Source: Deltaproteobacteria bacterium
Lineage (GTDB): Bacteria > Acidobacteriota > Thermoanaerobaculia > Multivoradales > JAHZIX01
Assembly (NCBI GenBank): GCA_022601195.1
Contig: JAHZIX010000023.1
Coordinates: 124,001-188,000, forward strand
Direction of reading: 5' to 3'
Length of the DNA stretch: 64,000 nucleotides
This document shows positions 15,609 through 23,575 of this stretch, one piece after another. The notes beneath the pieces were generated by a model, which did no database searches, was not told the origin of the DNA, and was given only the letters and a program-made list of their open reading frames with translations. Position 1 is the stretch's first letter. The number at the start of each line of letters is the position of its first letter. A program made the position numbers and the translations under genes.

Positions 15609-16823
15609 CTACTGAACCTGCGTGATAACGCTGAACATGGGCAGGTAGATGGAGATCAACAACAACCCGATGATCCCCCCCATGAAGACCAGCAGAACCG
15701 GCTCCACCAAGGAGAGTAATCGTTGGGTTTGGGTTTCCACCTGCTCGTCCAGAAAATCGGCTACGGAATTGAGCATCTCATCCAGTGCGCCGGTTGCCTC
15801 ACCGACTTTGATCATGTCGATGGCCATGTCGGTGACGCTGTTGGTTTCTTCTAGAGCACTGTGGAAAGACTGTCCCTGGCGAACTTTCTCGACGGTCGGA
15901 TGCATCCTGTCTCGCAAGAAGGCATTGCCGATCCCCGCGACAGCGATCTCCATGGCAGACACCAACGGAATACCTCCGGAGAGCAAGGTCGCCAGAGCCC
16001 GGCCGAATTCCGCCAAACCAAAGCGATGAAGAATCGGCCCAACCACCGGGATCTTCAACCTTAACCGATCGAATGTAATGGCTCCACTCGGGGTTTTCCT
16101 CCACTGTTGAAAGAAGAAGAAACCCACCGCTGAGGAGATAAGAATCAACAGAGCATTCTCCCGCAGACCACTCGCGACACCGAGGGTGATTTTGGTAATC
16201 AGGGGCAACTCGGCATTCATATCCTGGTAGAAGGAGGTGAATTTGGGAATCACGAAGAGTGCCATGATCAATAGCATGGCCAAGGATAGAAGAATGAGTA
16301 CCGACGGATAGGCCAGGGCGGAGACAATTTTCCGACGGGCCGAGCTCACCAGCTGTAGGTAGCGAGTGAAGCGTCGGATGACATTTTCCATTTCTCCGCT
16401 GCGTTCCCCGGCTTTTAGGGAGGAAGCATAGAGGCGGGGAAAGACGTCGCCGTAGGAGGCAAAGGCATCGGAGAGGTTCTCACCGGACTTGACTCGGTCG
16501 CGAATATCTCGCATCACTGGGCCCATGTGCGGATCGCTCATCCGTTCCAGCATCATGTCCAGAGCTTGGAGCAAGGGAAGGCCAGCGCGCAGCAAGGCTG
16601 CTAGTTCCTGGTTGAAAATCAGGAATTTCTCTGTTGGAACCTTCTTCAGCCCTCGGCCAAACGAGGGCAAGGAAAGCTTGCCGAGCAGTCCGGACCTCTG
16701 GATAGCGAATACGTGGTAGCCGCGGCGCTCCAGCTCCGACTGCAATGAACGCTCGTCCCGGCCCTGGTGGCGTTCCTCGATGATCTGCCCCTCCGGGGTG
16801 CCCAGGCGACAAACGAATTGCAT
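15609..16823 (-). CDS. pilC: Inner-membrane platform protein PilC/GspF
   Basis: Polytopic platform protein through which PilB/GspE drives pilin extrusion. The 404 residues hold two GspF repeats. The first begins near residue 65 (FNQELAALLRAGLPLLQALDMML) and the second near 270 (FGRALATLLSGGIPLVSAMEIAV). Three membrane helices lie at ALAYPSVLILLSLAMLLIMALFVIP, NALLILISSAVGFFFF and PVLLVFMGGIIGLLLISIYLPMF. The N-terminal FVCRLGTPEGQIIEERHQG is the usual GspF opening. The gene precedes pilB with a 208-base gap. Confidence 0.95.
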   Translation of the reverse strand: MQFVCRLGTPEGQIIEERHQGRDERSLQSELERRGYHVFAIQRSGLLGKLSLPSFGRGLKKVPTEKFLIFNQELAALLRAGLPLLQALDMMLERMSDPHMGPVMRDIRDRVKSGENLSDAFASYGDVFPRLYASSLKAGERSGEMENVIRRFTRYLQLVSSARRKIVSALAYPSVLILLSLAMLLIMALFVIPKFTSFYQDMNAELPLITKITLGVASGLRENALLILISSAVGFFFFQQWRKTPSGAITFDRLRLKIPVVGPILHRFGLAEFGRALATLLSGGIPLVSAMEIAVAGIGNAFLRDRMHPTVEKVRQGQSFHSALEETNSVTDMAIDMIKVGEATGALDEMLNSVADFLDEQVETQTQRLLSLVEPVLLVFMGGIIGLLLISIYLPMFSVITQVQ

Positions 16824-16843
16824 AGGTGTTCCCTTTCTCGACC

Positions 16844-17659
16844 CTAGTTCGGAGGTTGCGCAAGCCTAGGCTTGGAAGGGGTGGTTGCGGAATTAGGCCT
16901 TGGCAAGTCTTGGGAGTGCGTGTTTCTGGTCGAGGTCGTCACCACCACCATCAGAGCCTCTTTACTGGACTTGCTGGAGGCGAGGGCCAAGGAGAGAGGT
17001 TGGTCCAGGTGGAGGAACAAGTTCGTGGCAATGAGGGAGCTGGCACCCAGGGGTCCAGGGGAGCCCGTTCGAGGGGGGTGTCCGCGAAAGACCTGGAATC
17101 CGTGAAGTTTTACTCGCTGCTCCTCGATCAGGGTTCCAATACGGAATCGGACGCTAAACCGAGCCCCCAGCTGATAGCTAACCTGCTCTCCCTCGCGAGT
17201 ATTCAAGCGGGTTCCGGCCAAGACCTCATAGGTGTGGTACGGCAACAGATCCTGAAGCCTCTCGAGCAGTTTGCGGGGGACTTTCGAGGACGACGGGGGA
17301 GAGAATTTCTCTGCGGTCGCACGGATGATCAGCACTTCTACTGCCAGAGAGCTACGCGGATGATCGAACCGGCTCAGCACCGGAACGATTCGGTAGATGG
17401 ACGCCGAGCTATCTCGAATGACCAGGGTGTTGTCTTGCGCCTGCAGCTCTACGGTTCCTCGCCTAGACAGTAGAGGCGTAACGAGGGCGAGTGCTTCCGA
17501 CGCCGGCTGGTGCTCCAACTTGTAAGCGTGCAAGGTGAGGGCCGATTCGGCGGAGCCGATCCTACTAGGGGGGCTCTGAGCCTGCACAGAAAATGCACCG
17601 GAGAACCCTGTGCACAGCAGGAGGGTCAAGGCTGCCGTGGAGATTTCTAGCGCTTTCAT
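16844..17659 (-). CDS. Exported secretin-N-like domain protein
   Basis: A signal peptide (MKALEISTAALTLLLCTGFSGAFSVQAQ) is followed by a domain resembling the N1/NolW domain of secretins: LHAYKLEHQPASEALALVTPLLSRRGTVELQAQDNTLVIRDSSASIYRIVPVLSRFD. A second beta-rich half (YHTYEVLAGTRLNTREGEQVSYQLGARFSVRF, ATNLFLHLDQPLSLALASSKSSKEALMVVVTT) resembles secretin-associated material but there is no full secretin gate. The C terminus is Ser/Thr/Pro-rich. It sits between the anti-sigma gene and pilC, 20 bases from the latter, so a periplasmic role around the secretin is plausible. No specific function can be assigned. Confidence 0.7.
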   Translation of the reverse strand: MKALEISTAALTLLLCTGFSGAFSVQAQSPPSRIGSAESALTLHAYKLEHQPASEALALVTPLLSRRGTVELQAQDNTLVIRDSSASIYRIVPVLSRFDHPRSSLAVEVLIIRATAEKFSPPSSSKVPRKLLERLQDLLPYHTYEVLAGTRLNTREGEQVSYQLGARFSVRFRIGTLIEEQRVKLHGFQVFRGHPPRTGSPGPLGASSLIATNLFLHLDQPLSLALASSKSSKEALMVVVTTSTRNTHSQDLPRPNSATTPSKPRLAQPPN

Positions 17660-17716
17660 AGCGAAACATCGACTTCAGTCAAGGGGATGCACTTAGAGAA
17701 AGGGACTCGAGGGAGA

Positions 17717-18376
17717 TCACACGTCTAGGTTCGGGTCAATGACCATCACCACAGCGAGTTTCTCTTCCGGAGCTGTCAAGAAGCTGACCCGGGCAGCGGG
17801 GCTGCTGACGCCTTCGATGACCGGCGCCTCTCTCCAATTCGCTGGAAGAATCGGCGCCTCCGAGTCTTCATTCGGCCCGAACGTCGTCGCCTCACCGTTC
17901 CAGGAACCCAATTCTGCACCAGGAGTAGGAACCATCGAGGTAGCTATTCCGGTCGTCCCATCCGCTACCAGTTCCGCGGTCAGCATCGCAGGGTTGCTGT
18001 CGGCCTTGTACAACAGGCTAGCAGTGCCGTAGCCCAGTCCCGTAGCTAGGGCTGCTGCTGCGGCGGCGGTTTGCCAGATCTTTCTGCTGCGTCGTGGGCG
18101 TGACCCATTGACCGAATCTCTGGCCGCTAGCTCCATGCCTTGGCGCAAGGTGGACACCGCACGCTTCATGTCCTGGAGCTCGTGGTCACCGACTTCGATC
18201 TCGGGCATCGAGAGGCTAAACAGTAGGCTGGGGTCAATGCTGAGAGCTTCGATACGACAGGTCTCGCACCCCTCTAGATGCTCAACGTCCTGCGGCCAGC
18301 TCGAGGGTTCCTCGAGCTGTTCCTGTTCCTCGAATCTGTGGGCGAGGAGAGTTTGCCAATTTGGGCAAGCGGTCAT
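17717..18376 (-). CDS. Anti-sigma factor, zinc-finger type
   Basis: Overlaps the sigma gene by four bases (ATGA), the standard pairing of an ECF sigma factor with its inhibitor. The N terminus has the HLEGCETC motif (H-x3-C-x2-C) of zinc-binding anti-sigma domains. One membrane helix follows (TAAAAAALATGLGYGTASLLY, about residues 102-122), then a periplasmic part of about 95 residues without recognised sensor domain. It probably holds the sigma factor at the membrane until a signal releases it. Confidence 0.82.
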   Translation of the reverse strand: MTACPNWQTLLAHRFEEQEQLEEPSSWPQDVEHLEGCETCRIEALSIDPSLLFSLSMPEIEVGDHELQDMKRAVSTLRQGMELAARDSVNGSRPRRSRKIWQTAAAAAALATGLGYGTASLLYKADSNPAMLTAELVADGTTGIATSMVPTPGAELGSWNGEATTFGPNEDSEAPILPANWREAPVIEGVSSPAARVSFLTAPEEKLAVVMVIDPNLDV

Positions 18377-19032
18377 CGTGTTTCCCCCACAGCTGTTTCG
18401 GTATCAGGGCTTTTCTGGCTGTATTCCGGAAAGCGAAGCCTCACCTCGCGGCGAAGGACTTTGCGGGCGTTGAAGAGGTGGTTGCGCACCGTCGATTCGC
18501 GGCATCCAACGATCTGGGCGACTTCTTGAGAGGAAAGACCTTCGACCTCTCTCAATAGAAAGACGGTTCGCTGCCGCTCGGAGAGATCCTTGGCTAGCTC
18601 GTGGAAGATGTCGGAGACCTCTTGGCGCTGTAGTTTTGAGAACTCTCGTTCGCTCCGCCGATCAGCGACCTGCCGTAGATGATTCCGCACCGGCTCTTGA
18701 ATTCGCTCGCGGGTTTTTCGGGATCGAAGTTGATCGATGGCGAGATTGGTGGTGATGCGGAAGATCCAGGTATTCGGGCTCCATTTGGGGTCAAATTGAT
18801 CGCGCTTTTCCCACACCCGAACGAAAGTCATTTGCACCACGTCGCGGGATTCCTCGTAATCTCCGAGGATTCTGTAGGCGGCTTGAATCAGTGGCTTCGT
18901 TTTTCGCTCGATGAGCTGGTCGAGGGCGATTTCGTCACCCTGTCGCAATCCCTCAAGGAGATCTCGATCGGAAGCTTCTTTCCAACTCTGGAGCTGTTGG
19001 CGCTGTGAATACACAAGTTTTGGCATAACCAT
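18373..19032 (-). CDS. ECF sigma-70 family factor (RpoE type)
   Basis: A 219-residue sigma factor with region 2 (LDQLIERKTKPLIQAAYRILGDYEESRDVVQMTFVRVWEKRDQF, NTWIFRITTNLAIDQLR) and region 4 (LSERQRTVFLLREVEGLSSQEVAQIVGCRESTVRNHLFNARKVLRREV). The start is uncertain between 19032 and the ATG at 19026; ribosome sites are weak for both. It heads the minus-strand run that continues through the anti-sigma gene into the pilus genes with short gaps, so it may govern that operon or simply share its transcript. Confidence 0.92.
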   Translation of the reverse strand: MVMPKLVYSQRQQLQSWKEASDRDLLEGLRQGDEIALDQLIERKTKPLIQAAYRILGDYEESRDVVQMTFVRVWEKRDQFDPKWSPNTWIFRITTNLAIDQLRSRKTRERIQEPVRNHLRQVADRRSEREFSKLQRQEVSDIFHELAKDLSERQRTVFLLREVEGLSSQEVAQIVGCRESTVRNHLFNARKVLRREVRLRFPEYSQKSPDTETAVGETR

Positions 19033-19262
19033 CTCAAGGATAAGTACGGCTCGACACCGTCAAGCGTCTAGGACACCGAGAAAAATTTGGGCCCTGGCCA
19101 GCGTCGAAAAAACCTCTGGAACTGTTTGCAGCAGAGGCGATGTAGCTGTCCTCGCAGTGCTGCTGGTGGGCCGTGCTGCAGGCCCCATCGCGGCCTGGGT
19201 AGTGAATCGCCCTATATTACCTCCCTCGCCGAGGCTCTGGAGAGATTATACTCCCGCCCGAG

Positions 19263-20630
19263 ATGAGGCAAATAAGCCCAGGTTCCAAGGTTGTTTCGGC
19301 ATTCGGCTGGTGGAGCTATCAACTAATTTTCGGAGCCGCTCTAGCGATCTCTGCTCCCTGGATTCTTGCGCGCCGTGGGCGCCATTATTTGCAGACTCTC
19401 CTGCCGCGTTTGGGGTTTCCTGGGGGTAGAGAGCCAGGGGTGCCTTCATCCTCGGCGGGAACTTTGTGGATTCACGCGGTTTCTGTGGGCGAGGTTTCGG
19501 TGGCCGGGACGTTGGCCAAAGGGCTCCCCGTGGAGATTCCACTGGTCGTGTCGACCATTACACCTACCGGCCAACAAAGAGCACGGGAGGTGTTTCGTGG
19601 CCGTGCCGAGGTCGGCTATCTCCCCTTCGAGTTGGGTTTTGCGGTACGTCGGTGGTTCCGCCGTTTCCACCCCAAAGCTCTCGTCCTGGTAGAGGGAGAC
19701 TTGTGGCCCCTCGTCCTGCGAACGGCTCGTGGGCGGGGTGTTCCCACGGTCGTGATCAATGGCCGTATTAGTGATCGCAGCTTTCCTCGCTTGCTGCGCT
19801 TTCGACGCTGGCTCGCTCCCCTATTCGGACCGGTGGATTTTTTCGCTATGCAAACGGAGGTCGACCGAGACCGCTTGCTGGCCCTGGGGGTGGAGCCGGA
19901 GCGAGTTGCGGTAACCGGAAATCTAAAATTTGAAACAGCTCTACCGGACAGATTGCCCACTCTCGAGGCTACCTTTGAAGCCCTGGCCGGGGACCGGCCG
20001 ATCCTCATAGCCGGCTCCACCATGGCCGGGGAGGACGAGCTCGTGCTCGAAGCGTTTCGCCGACTCCTCGAGGAAGGAAAGAAGGCTCTGTTGCTGCTGG
20101 TGCCACGGCATCCGGAACGGTGGGGCGACGTCTATCGCTTGGCGGTGGATCGAGGTTTCGCTGTGGCTCGGAGAAGTGGATTTGACCAAGAAGAGGCGGA
20201 GAAAGAGACGGAAGTTGTTCTCCTCGATACTCTAGGCGAGTTGGCAGCCCTGTACCGTCTAGCCGCCTCGGCCTTCATTGGCGGAACATTGGTGGCAAAA
20301 GGGGGACACAATCCCCTCGAGTCGGCCCGTTTCGGTGTGCCAACGGTCGTGGGACCTTCCATGGAGAATTTTCGGGAGATGGCAGGTCACTTTGACGTTG
20401 CTTCCGCCTGGCGCAGGGTGGACTCGGCGGAAAAATTGGCTGCCACGTGGCAGCACTGGTTGGATCACCCGGAGGAGGCCGAGGAAGTTGGCCACCGTGG
20501 TGCTCGCCTCATCGAGTCCCACCGGGGGGCCCTGGAGGCAACTCTAGAAGTCTTGCAGCCGATATTTCACTCCCTGGCCGTTCCAAGGCCCATGGGGAGT
20601 AGAAGTGAGCCAGACCATGACGACCGTTGA
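19263..20630 (+). CDS. waaA: 3-deoxy-D-manno-octulosonic acid transferase
   Basis: Transfers Kdo from CMP-Kdo to the lipid A precursor at the inner membrane. The N terminus has a membrane anchor (YQLIFGAALAISAPWIL). Family motifs are IHAVSVGEVSVA, LVVSTITPTGQQRA, LVEGDLWPLVLR, RISDRSF, VTGNLKFE, ILIAGSTMAGEDELVLEAF and GGTLVAKGGHNPLESA. At 455 residues it is slightly longer than E. coli WaaA because of a C-terminal extension. Its end overlaps lpxK by 26 bases. Confidence 0.95.
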   Translation: MRQISPGSKVVSAFGWWSYQLIFGAALAISAPWILARRGRHYLQTLLPRLGFPGGREPGVPSSSAGTLWIHAVSVGEVSVAGTLAKGLPVEIPLVVSTITPTGQQRAREVFRGRAEVGYLPFELGFAVRRWFRRFHPKALVLVEGDLWPLVLRTARGRGVPTVVINGRISDRSFPRLLRFRRWLAPLFGPVDFFAMQTEVDRDRLLALGVEPERVAVTGNLKFETALPDRLPTLEATFEALAGDRPILIAGSTMAGEDELVLEAFRRLLEEGKKALLLLVPRHPERWGDVYRLAVDRGFAVARRSGFDQEEAEKETEVVLLDTLGELAALYRLAASAFIGGTLVAKGGHNPLESARFGVPTVVGPSMENFREMAGHFDVASAWRRVDSAEKLAATWQHWLDHPEEAEEVGHRGARLIESHRGALEATLEVLQPIFHSLAVPRPMGSRSEPDHDDR

Positions 20631-21657
20631 GCAAACCCCAAAGCCTTCGAGGTCTCCGTGGCAGCTTTTCTATGGAGCTGGACACCGTCTCCGCTATGCC
20701 TACTACCAGCGCCGAGGGCGGCGCTTGCCCCGTCCGGTGATCAGCGTCGGCAACCTTCATTGGGGAGGAGGTGGGAAGACTCCCTTGGTGGCAAGCTTGG
20801 CAGCTCATCTGCGCGACATGGATCTTGCGGTGGCGGTGCTTTCGAGAGGCTATAAGCGCAAGGGACGGGGAGTTCAGGTCGTCAGCCATGGTGATGGGCC
20901 TCTGCTCGGGCCAAGCCTGGCTGGAGATGAGCCGGTGTTGCTGGCCGGTGAGGTGCGAGGGGTCAGCCTGTTGGTGGGGGAGGATCGCTACGAAGCGGGT
21001 ATTCATGCTCTCGAGCGCCTCGACCCGGAGCCGCAGATTTTTCTCCTCGACGACGGCTTTTCTCATTTGCGCCTGCGTCGTGATCTCGACCTTTTGGCTT
21101 TTCCTAGCTCCGACCCTTTTGCCGGGGGGCGCCTTTTTCCTGGTGGGAGACTCAGGGAGCCTCTCAGTAGTGCCTCGAGAGCCCATGGAGTCCTCTTGAC
21201 GGGAAGCTCTGGTGATCCTCAGGCCGGGAAGAGACTGGCGGAGGCTCTGAACCCCTTTGGTTTTCGTGGGCAAGGGTTTTCCAGCGCGGTAGAGGTGGAT
21301 CGGGCCGAGCTCTCTCCCGGTCGGGATCTACCCTCGGGTGCCCGAGTGGTGCTGGTTTCCGCGATCGCTCGGCCGGAGCTGTTTTTGGCCAGCGCTCAGG
21401 AAGCGGGTTTCGAAGTTGTCGATGAGTTGAGGTTTCCGGATCACCATGATTATCCGGAACGCAGCCGGGAGCGCATTCGAGAGGTCTGGAGTCAGAGCGG
21501 TGCGGATGCGGTTCTGACCACTTCCAAAGACCGAGTCAAGCTGCTCGGTAAACTCTCTTTGCCCATGGCCCAACTGCCTATCCGAGCGGTGCCGGAGACT
21601 GCTTTTTGGAGTTGGTTCGAAGGCGAAGTGGCTCGGCTGTTGGCCATGGACTTCTAG
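20605..21657 (+). CDS. lpxK: Tetraacyldisaccharide 4'-kinase
   Basis: Phosphorylates the 4' position of the lipid A disaccharide. The P-loop is SVGNLHWGGGGKTPLV; further LpxK signs are AVLSRGYKRKG, GDEPVLLA, IFLLDDGFSHLRLRRDLDLL, FPGGRLREPLS and a final TTSKDRVKL. The GTG start at 20605 has GGGAG seven bases upstream and overlaps waaA. It lies 3 bases before the acyltransferase, so the three form one lipid A operon. Confidence 0.95.
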   Translation: MSQTMTTVEQTPKPSRSPWQLFYGAGHRLRYAYYQRRGRRLPRPVISVGNLHWGGGGKTPLVASLAAHLRDMDLAVAVLSRGYKRKGRGVQVVSHGDGPLLGPSLAGDEPVLLAGEVRGVSLLVGEDRYEAGIHALERLDPEPQIFLLDDGFSHLRLRRDLDLLAFPSSDPFAGGRLFPGGRLREPLSSASRAHGVLLTGSSGDPQAGKRLAEALNPFGFRGQGFSSAVEVDRAELSPGRDLPSGARVVLVSAIARPELFLASAQEAGFEVVDELRFPDHHDYPERSRERIREVWSQSGADAVLTTSKDRVKLLGKLSLPMAQLPIRAVPETAFWSWFEGEVARLLAMDF

Positions 21658-21660
21658 GAC

Positions 21661-22575
21661 ATGAAAAATGCACCAATCCGCCATCGCCTCGAGTATGCGG
21701 CCTTCATGGGCTTTCGTGGTCTCTTGCGAAGTTTGCCCCACGCGGCTGCCTGGAGGGTAGCCGAAAGTCTGGGGACGATCGGCCACTTCGCCTTGCCGAG
21801 TCGTCGCAAAATTGCCCTCGAAAATCTCCGCTTGGCTTTTCCGCAAGACAGCGAACAGCAACATCGCGAAACGGTGCGGAAGATGTTTCGGCACTTAGGT
21901 CTGGCCTTCTGCGACCCTCTCAGTGCTGAACGATTCGATGCAGTGGAATTCTGCCATCGGCTGACCTTGGAGGGTTGGCGCCACTTTCAGGAAGCGCAGG
22001 CCCTCGGCAAGGGAGTGTTCGTGATGAGTGCTCATCTGGGCTGTTGGGAAGCTGCTGCACAGCCGATTGGGCTCTACGGTGGAAGTATGGATGTGGTCGG
22101 CCGCCCCATGGACAATCCCTTTCTCGATCGGGCTCTCACTCGCTTGAGGACCCGTTTTGGCAACCGGGTCCTGGACAAACGGGGGGCGGCTCGAGGAATG
22201 ATGAAGGCCCTTCGGAAGGGGGGCGCTGTCGGCATTCTGATCGACCAGCGAAGCCCGGACCACCAAGACGCAGTCGAGGTTCCCTTTTTCGGTCAACCTT
22301 CTCGAACATCTTCGGTATTGGCGCGACTCTCGTTGAGAACCGGGGCGCCCGTGGTTCCTATCTTTGGGTATCCGGAGCCTGGAGGTCGTTACCGGGTGGT
22401 CCTGCGTCCAGCCATCGGGCCGCAAGCAAAGAAGGCGCAGAGCGAGGTTTCCCTCGACGATCAGATCCTTGATCTGACCGGGCGATATATGGAGTGTGTG
22501 GAGAAAGAGATCCGCGACCGCCCAGAATTGTGGATGTGGCTCCACAGGCGGTGGCGGTCGGCCCCTAAGAAATAG
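21661..22575 (+). CDS. LpxL/HtrB-type lysophospholipid acyltransferase
   Basis: Family of lauroyl/myristoyl transferases that add secondary acyl chains to Kdo-lipid A. The H-x4-E/D catalytic motif is SAHLGCWE, with a G-R-P-M-D-N (block II), GILIDQRSPDHQDAVEVPFFGQPSRTSS (block III) and LRTGAPVVPIFG (block IV). The 304-residue length fits. Its place after waaA and lpxK supports a lipid A role; which acyl chain it uses cannot be read. Confidence 0.92.
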   Translation: MKNAPIRHRLEYAAFMGFRGLLRSLPHAAAWRVAESLGTIGHFALPSRRKIALENLRLAFPQDSEQQHRETVRKMFRHLGLAFCDPLSAERFDAVEFCHRLTLEGWRHFQEAQALGKGVFVMSAHLGCWEAAAQPIGLYGGSMDVVGRPMDNPFLDRALTRLRTRFGNRVLDKRGAARGMMKALRKGGAVGILIDQRSPDHQDAVEVPFFGQPSRTSSVLARLSLRTGAPVVPIFGYPEPGGRYRVVLRPAIGPQAKKAQSEVSLDDQILDLTGRYMECVEKEIRDRPELWMWLHRRWRSAPKK

Positions 22576-22579
22576 TCCG

Positions 22580-22650
22580 CCGAAGGGCGCCGGAGGCGAG
22601 GGGATCGCTTCGCGTTCAGAAAACGCTGGCGAGTCATCGCCGCCCTTCGG
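22580..22650. repeat. Multi-branched inverted repeat between convergent genes
   Basis: Outer arms CCGAAGGGCG and CGCCCTTCGG pair perfectly over 10 bases, enclosing GCGTT-cagaa-AACGC and GGCGA-gtca-TCGCC hairpins and a weaker GCGA..TCGC one. It lies between the ends of the acyltransferase and dodecin genes, where a two-way terminator would sit, but no T run follows on either strand. Confidence 0.65.
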
Positions 22651-22671
22651 AGGCTAGAGAGGCTATCCGAC

Positions 22672-22875
22672 TCAGTCGTTGAGGATGAAGGTGACCTTCA
22701 TGTGGACGCGAAAGCTGTGGGCCTTGCCATCGCGGACTTGTACTTGCTGGCTTTCCACCCAAGCTCCGGTGATGTTGCTCAGGGTGCGGCTGGCGCGGGC
22801 GATACCCTCTTTGATGGCGTCTTCGAAGCTCACGGTCGATTCGGCGGAGATTTCAGTAATTTTAGCAACGGACAT
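22672..22875 (-). CDS. Dodecin, flavin-binding small protein
   Basis: A 67-residue protein with the whole dodecin pattern: MSVAKITEISAESTVSFEDAIKEGIARASRTLSNITGAWVESQQVQVRDGK. Dodecins form hollow dodecamers that bind FMN or riboflavin and act as flavin buffers. The Trp in GAWVES is the residue that stacks on flavin. It lies 157 bases downstream of the biotin carrier gene on the same strand and may form its own unit. Confidence 0.95.
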   Translation of the reverse strand: MSVAKITEISAESTVSFEDAIKEGIARASRTLSNITGAWVESQQVQVRDGKAHSFRVHMKVTFILND

Positions 22876-23032
22876 GACTATCCTCCAATTGTCGGGTTTA
22901 GGTTGTCAGGCTCCAGAGCCAGAGAAAAAGTTCACTTTGGGTGCTGAAGCCACGATGTTCAGAGACAGCCTCAGAGCTTATCATTGACCTCTCGTCATTG
23001 CCCAAGGGTCTTGCCGTGGAGGCTTCGTTTTT

Positions 23033-23575
23033 CTATTCGACCTCGAACAGGGGATCGCCGTTGTCCACGGCCTGGCCGCATTCCACCAACAACCGGCTAA
23101 CGACTCCAGAGCTCTCCGCAGGGATTTCATTCTCCATTTTCATGGCTTCCAGTACCAGAATGCCCTGCCCTTCCTCGACCTGATCCCCTTCGGAGACCAA
23201 TAGGGTGACCACCCGGCCCGGCATATAGGCGGTGACTTGGCGTCGCCCACTAGAGCCACTGCCACCGCGGCTCTCCTGAGCCAAGTGAGTCAAGGGGTCA
23301 GCCACCTGGCAGCGGTAGGGTAGGGGGCTATCGTCTACAACCTCGAACTGACCACCCCCCAGAGAGTGCACGGAGACCTGTGCTTGCTGTGCGACGGCTT
23401 GAGAGGATTCTCCGTTGGCTTCCAGGGGCCGGAGGATCAGGCTGTGTTGGCCGCCCTCGACCTCTTTGGCATCCACGGCATAGCGACGCTCCCCCAGCTC
23501 CACCTCATAACCGTAGGCGGTCTGCCGAAGCTGCAACGTTTCCTGTCTCTCCCCATGGGTAACGACTAACTCCAC
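23033..23575 (-). CDS. Biotin carboxyl carrier subunit (acyl-CoA carboxylase)
   Basis: The C-terminal 75 residues are a biotinyl domain with the attachment motif EAMKMENEI, preceded by YMPGRVVTLLVSEGDQVEEGQGILVL. The first 100 residues form a beta-rich region like the BT domain of propionyl/methylcrotonyl-CoA carboxylase alpha subunits. The GTG start overlaps the end of the biotin carboxylase gene by 10 bases. This looks like a split alpha subunit; the carboxyltransferase beta subunit is not in the window. Confidence 0.9.
   Translation of the reverse strand: MELVVTHGERQETLQLRQTAYGYEVELGERRYAVDAKEVEGGQHSLILRPLEANGESSQAVAQQAQVSVHSLGGGQFEVVDDSPLPYRCQVADPLTHLAQESRGGSGSSGRRQVTAYMPGRVVTLLVSEGDQVEEGQGILVLEAMKMENEIPAESSGVVSRLLVECGQAVDNGDPLFEVE

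Noticed and set aside
22580-22650. tRNA-like reading of the 71-base branched repeat
   Set aside because: No T-loop consensus, no anticodon arm of proper size, and outer stem of 10 bases rather than 7.
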